This document shows, in pieces, positions 6,168 through 6,663 of a stretch of 6,663 nt of DNA; position 1 is the stretch's first letter, and each line of letters starts with the position of its first letter. Under the pieces are notes generated by a model, which saw nothing but the letters and a program-made list of their open reading frames with translations, did no database searches and had not been told where the DNA came from. The stretch comes from Vulcanimicrobiota bacterium (GTDB lineage: Bacteria; Vulcanimicrobiota; Vulcanimicrobiia; Vulcanimicrobiales; Vulcanimicrobiaceae): positions 1-6,663 of the forward strand of contig JABCZE010000091.1 in assembly GCA_013289785.1 (NCBI GenBank). The letters are read 5' to 3'. A program made the position numbers and the translations under genes.

Positions 6168-6663
6168 TACGGCGTCTTGCGAGCCTTCAGCCACAGGGCA
6201 AGCAGCATCGCACCAAACGTGACGAACGTCTTGCTCTCCGCGGTGCGCACGACTTCCGCCCGCCACGCTCCCTGCGCGCCGTCGATCGGCGTGGATCGCG
6301 GAATCACGCGGGGAACGGCCTCGCAATAGCGCTCGAACTCGTCGGGGAACTCCGACTGCAGGAACGCTTCTTCGTGCGGCACGATCGCTGCATACACTGC
6401 CAGCATCGCAGCCAGCGAGCCGCCGACGAGCAAGGTTCGCATGAACGGGCAGTTCCGACCGGTAAACGCGATCGCGAAACCCGTGGCGGTCACGAAGTTT
6501 CCGATATAGAGCGGGTTGCGAGTGTAGGCGTATGGCCCAGCGGTTACGAGCTTGCGCGCCGTTACCACGTCGTTGCGCGTGGTCTCGCCGGAGTAACCCA
6601 CGGCCCAGCACCTAACTAGCTCGCCCGCAATGGCAATCGGCAGGCCGAGCGCAATGCTGCTCG
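6167..6663 (-). CDS. Isoprenylcysteine/phospholipid-type membrane methyltransferase, 5' end outside window
   Basis: The visible 164 residues belong to the integral-membrane S-adenosylmethionine methyltransferase family that includes isoprenylcysteine carboxyl methyltransferase and related bacterial proteins. Seen are GELVRCWAVGYSGETT, then LVTAGPYAYTRNPLYIGNF, the hallmark RNPLY segment, then a hydrophobic pair around VGGSLAAMLAVYAAI, then PHEEAFLQSEFPDEFERYCEAVPRVIP, the conserved C-terminal SAM/substrate motif. A last hydrophobic stretch (TFVTFGAMLLALWLKA) follows. A GTG at 6601 could be taken as the start, but it would cut the conserved GELVRxWAVGY motif in two. The frame is open and family-like to the window edge, so the gene is truncated here. 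Bacterial substrates of this family are mostly unknown; a small lipid, quinone-like or isoprenoid acceptor is possible. It overlaps the CDF transporter start by one base. Confidence 0.88.
   Translation of the reverse strand, partial: SSIALGLPIAIAGELVRCWAVGYSGETTRNDVVTARKLVTAGPYAYTRNPLYIGNFVTATGFAIAFTGRNCPFMRTLLVGGSLAAMLAVYAAIVPHEEAFLQSEFPDEFERYCEAVPRVIPRSTPIDGAQGAWRAEVVRTAESKTFVTFGAMLLALWLKARKTP

Noticed and set aside
5295..6611. A 438-residue version of the CDF transporter starting near 6611
   Set aside because: The added N-terminus is Arg-rich and out of frame with the real methyltransferase gene that occupies the same bases; the CDF family start is at 6167.
1..6663. CRISPR array, insertion sequence or transposase
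   Set aside because: I found no regularly spaced direct repeats, no transposase motifs and no terminal inverted repeats framing a gene. The only notable inverted repeat is the one around the tRNA-like element.

Overview
The window is GC-rich and bacterial, and every protein gene I can support lies on the minus strand. The best clue to the organism is a lipoprotein of the 'LYVSDLATNDVYVYDY' beta-propeller type, which I associate from memory with Candidatus Eremiobacterota (WPS-2) genomes. That placement is tentative. The metabolic genes fit an aerobic, fatty-acid-oxidising heterotroph.

Reading in the direction of transcription, from the right edge leftwards: a membrane methyltransferase of the isoprenylcysteine/phospholipid type (6663-6167, its 5' end cut by the window); a cation diffusion facilitator efflux pump (6167-5295), coupled to it by a TAATG stop-start overlap; an acetyl-CoA acetyltransferase-family thiolase (5202-3862); an acyl-CoA dehydrogenase (3855-2710); and a secreted lipoprotein (2713-1709) that overlaps the dehydrogenase by GTGA. 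These five are packed tightly enough to be one or two operons. Thiolase and acyl-CoA dehydrogenase supply the first and last steps of beta-oxidation. After a 294-base gap come sucC (1414-239) and sucD (234-1, its 3' end cut by the window). These are the two subunits of the TCA-cycle succinyl-CoA synthetase, so the window as a whole leans towards acyl-CoA and CoA-thioester metabolism.

The unusual part is the 294-base gap (1415-1708). On the plus strand, opposite to all the genes, 1505-1576 folds completely as a tRNA-like RNA. It has a 7-bp acceptor stem, a 3-bp D-like arm, a consensus T-arm and an A discriminator. In place of a normal anticodon arm it has a bulged 8-bp hairpin whose 7-base loop lacks the expected U33. 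Part of it (1517-1544) is also complementary to 1619-1650, giving a long alternative helix that cannot coexist with the tRNA-like fold. That helix ends exactly where a perfect 12-bp stem-loop (1651-1679) begins. I cannot assign this to a known RNA family with confidence.

A second oddity is the acyl-CoA dehydrogenase. Its frame runs straight on from the thiolase's amber stop and has no ATG, GTG or TTG where the protein must begin. The only reasonable start is an ATT at 3855, preceded by GGAG at a 9-base spacing.
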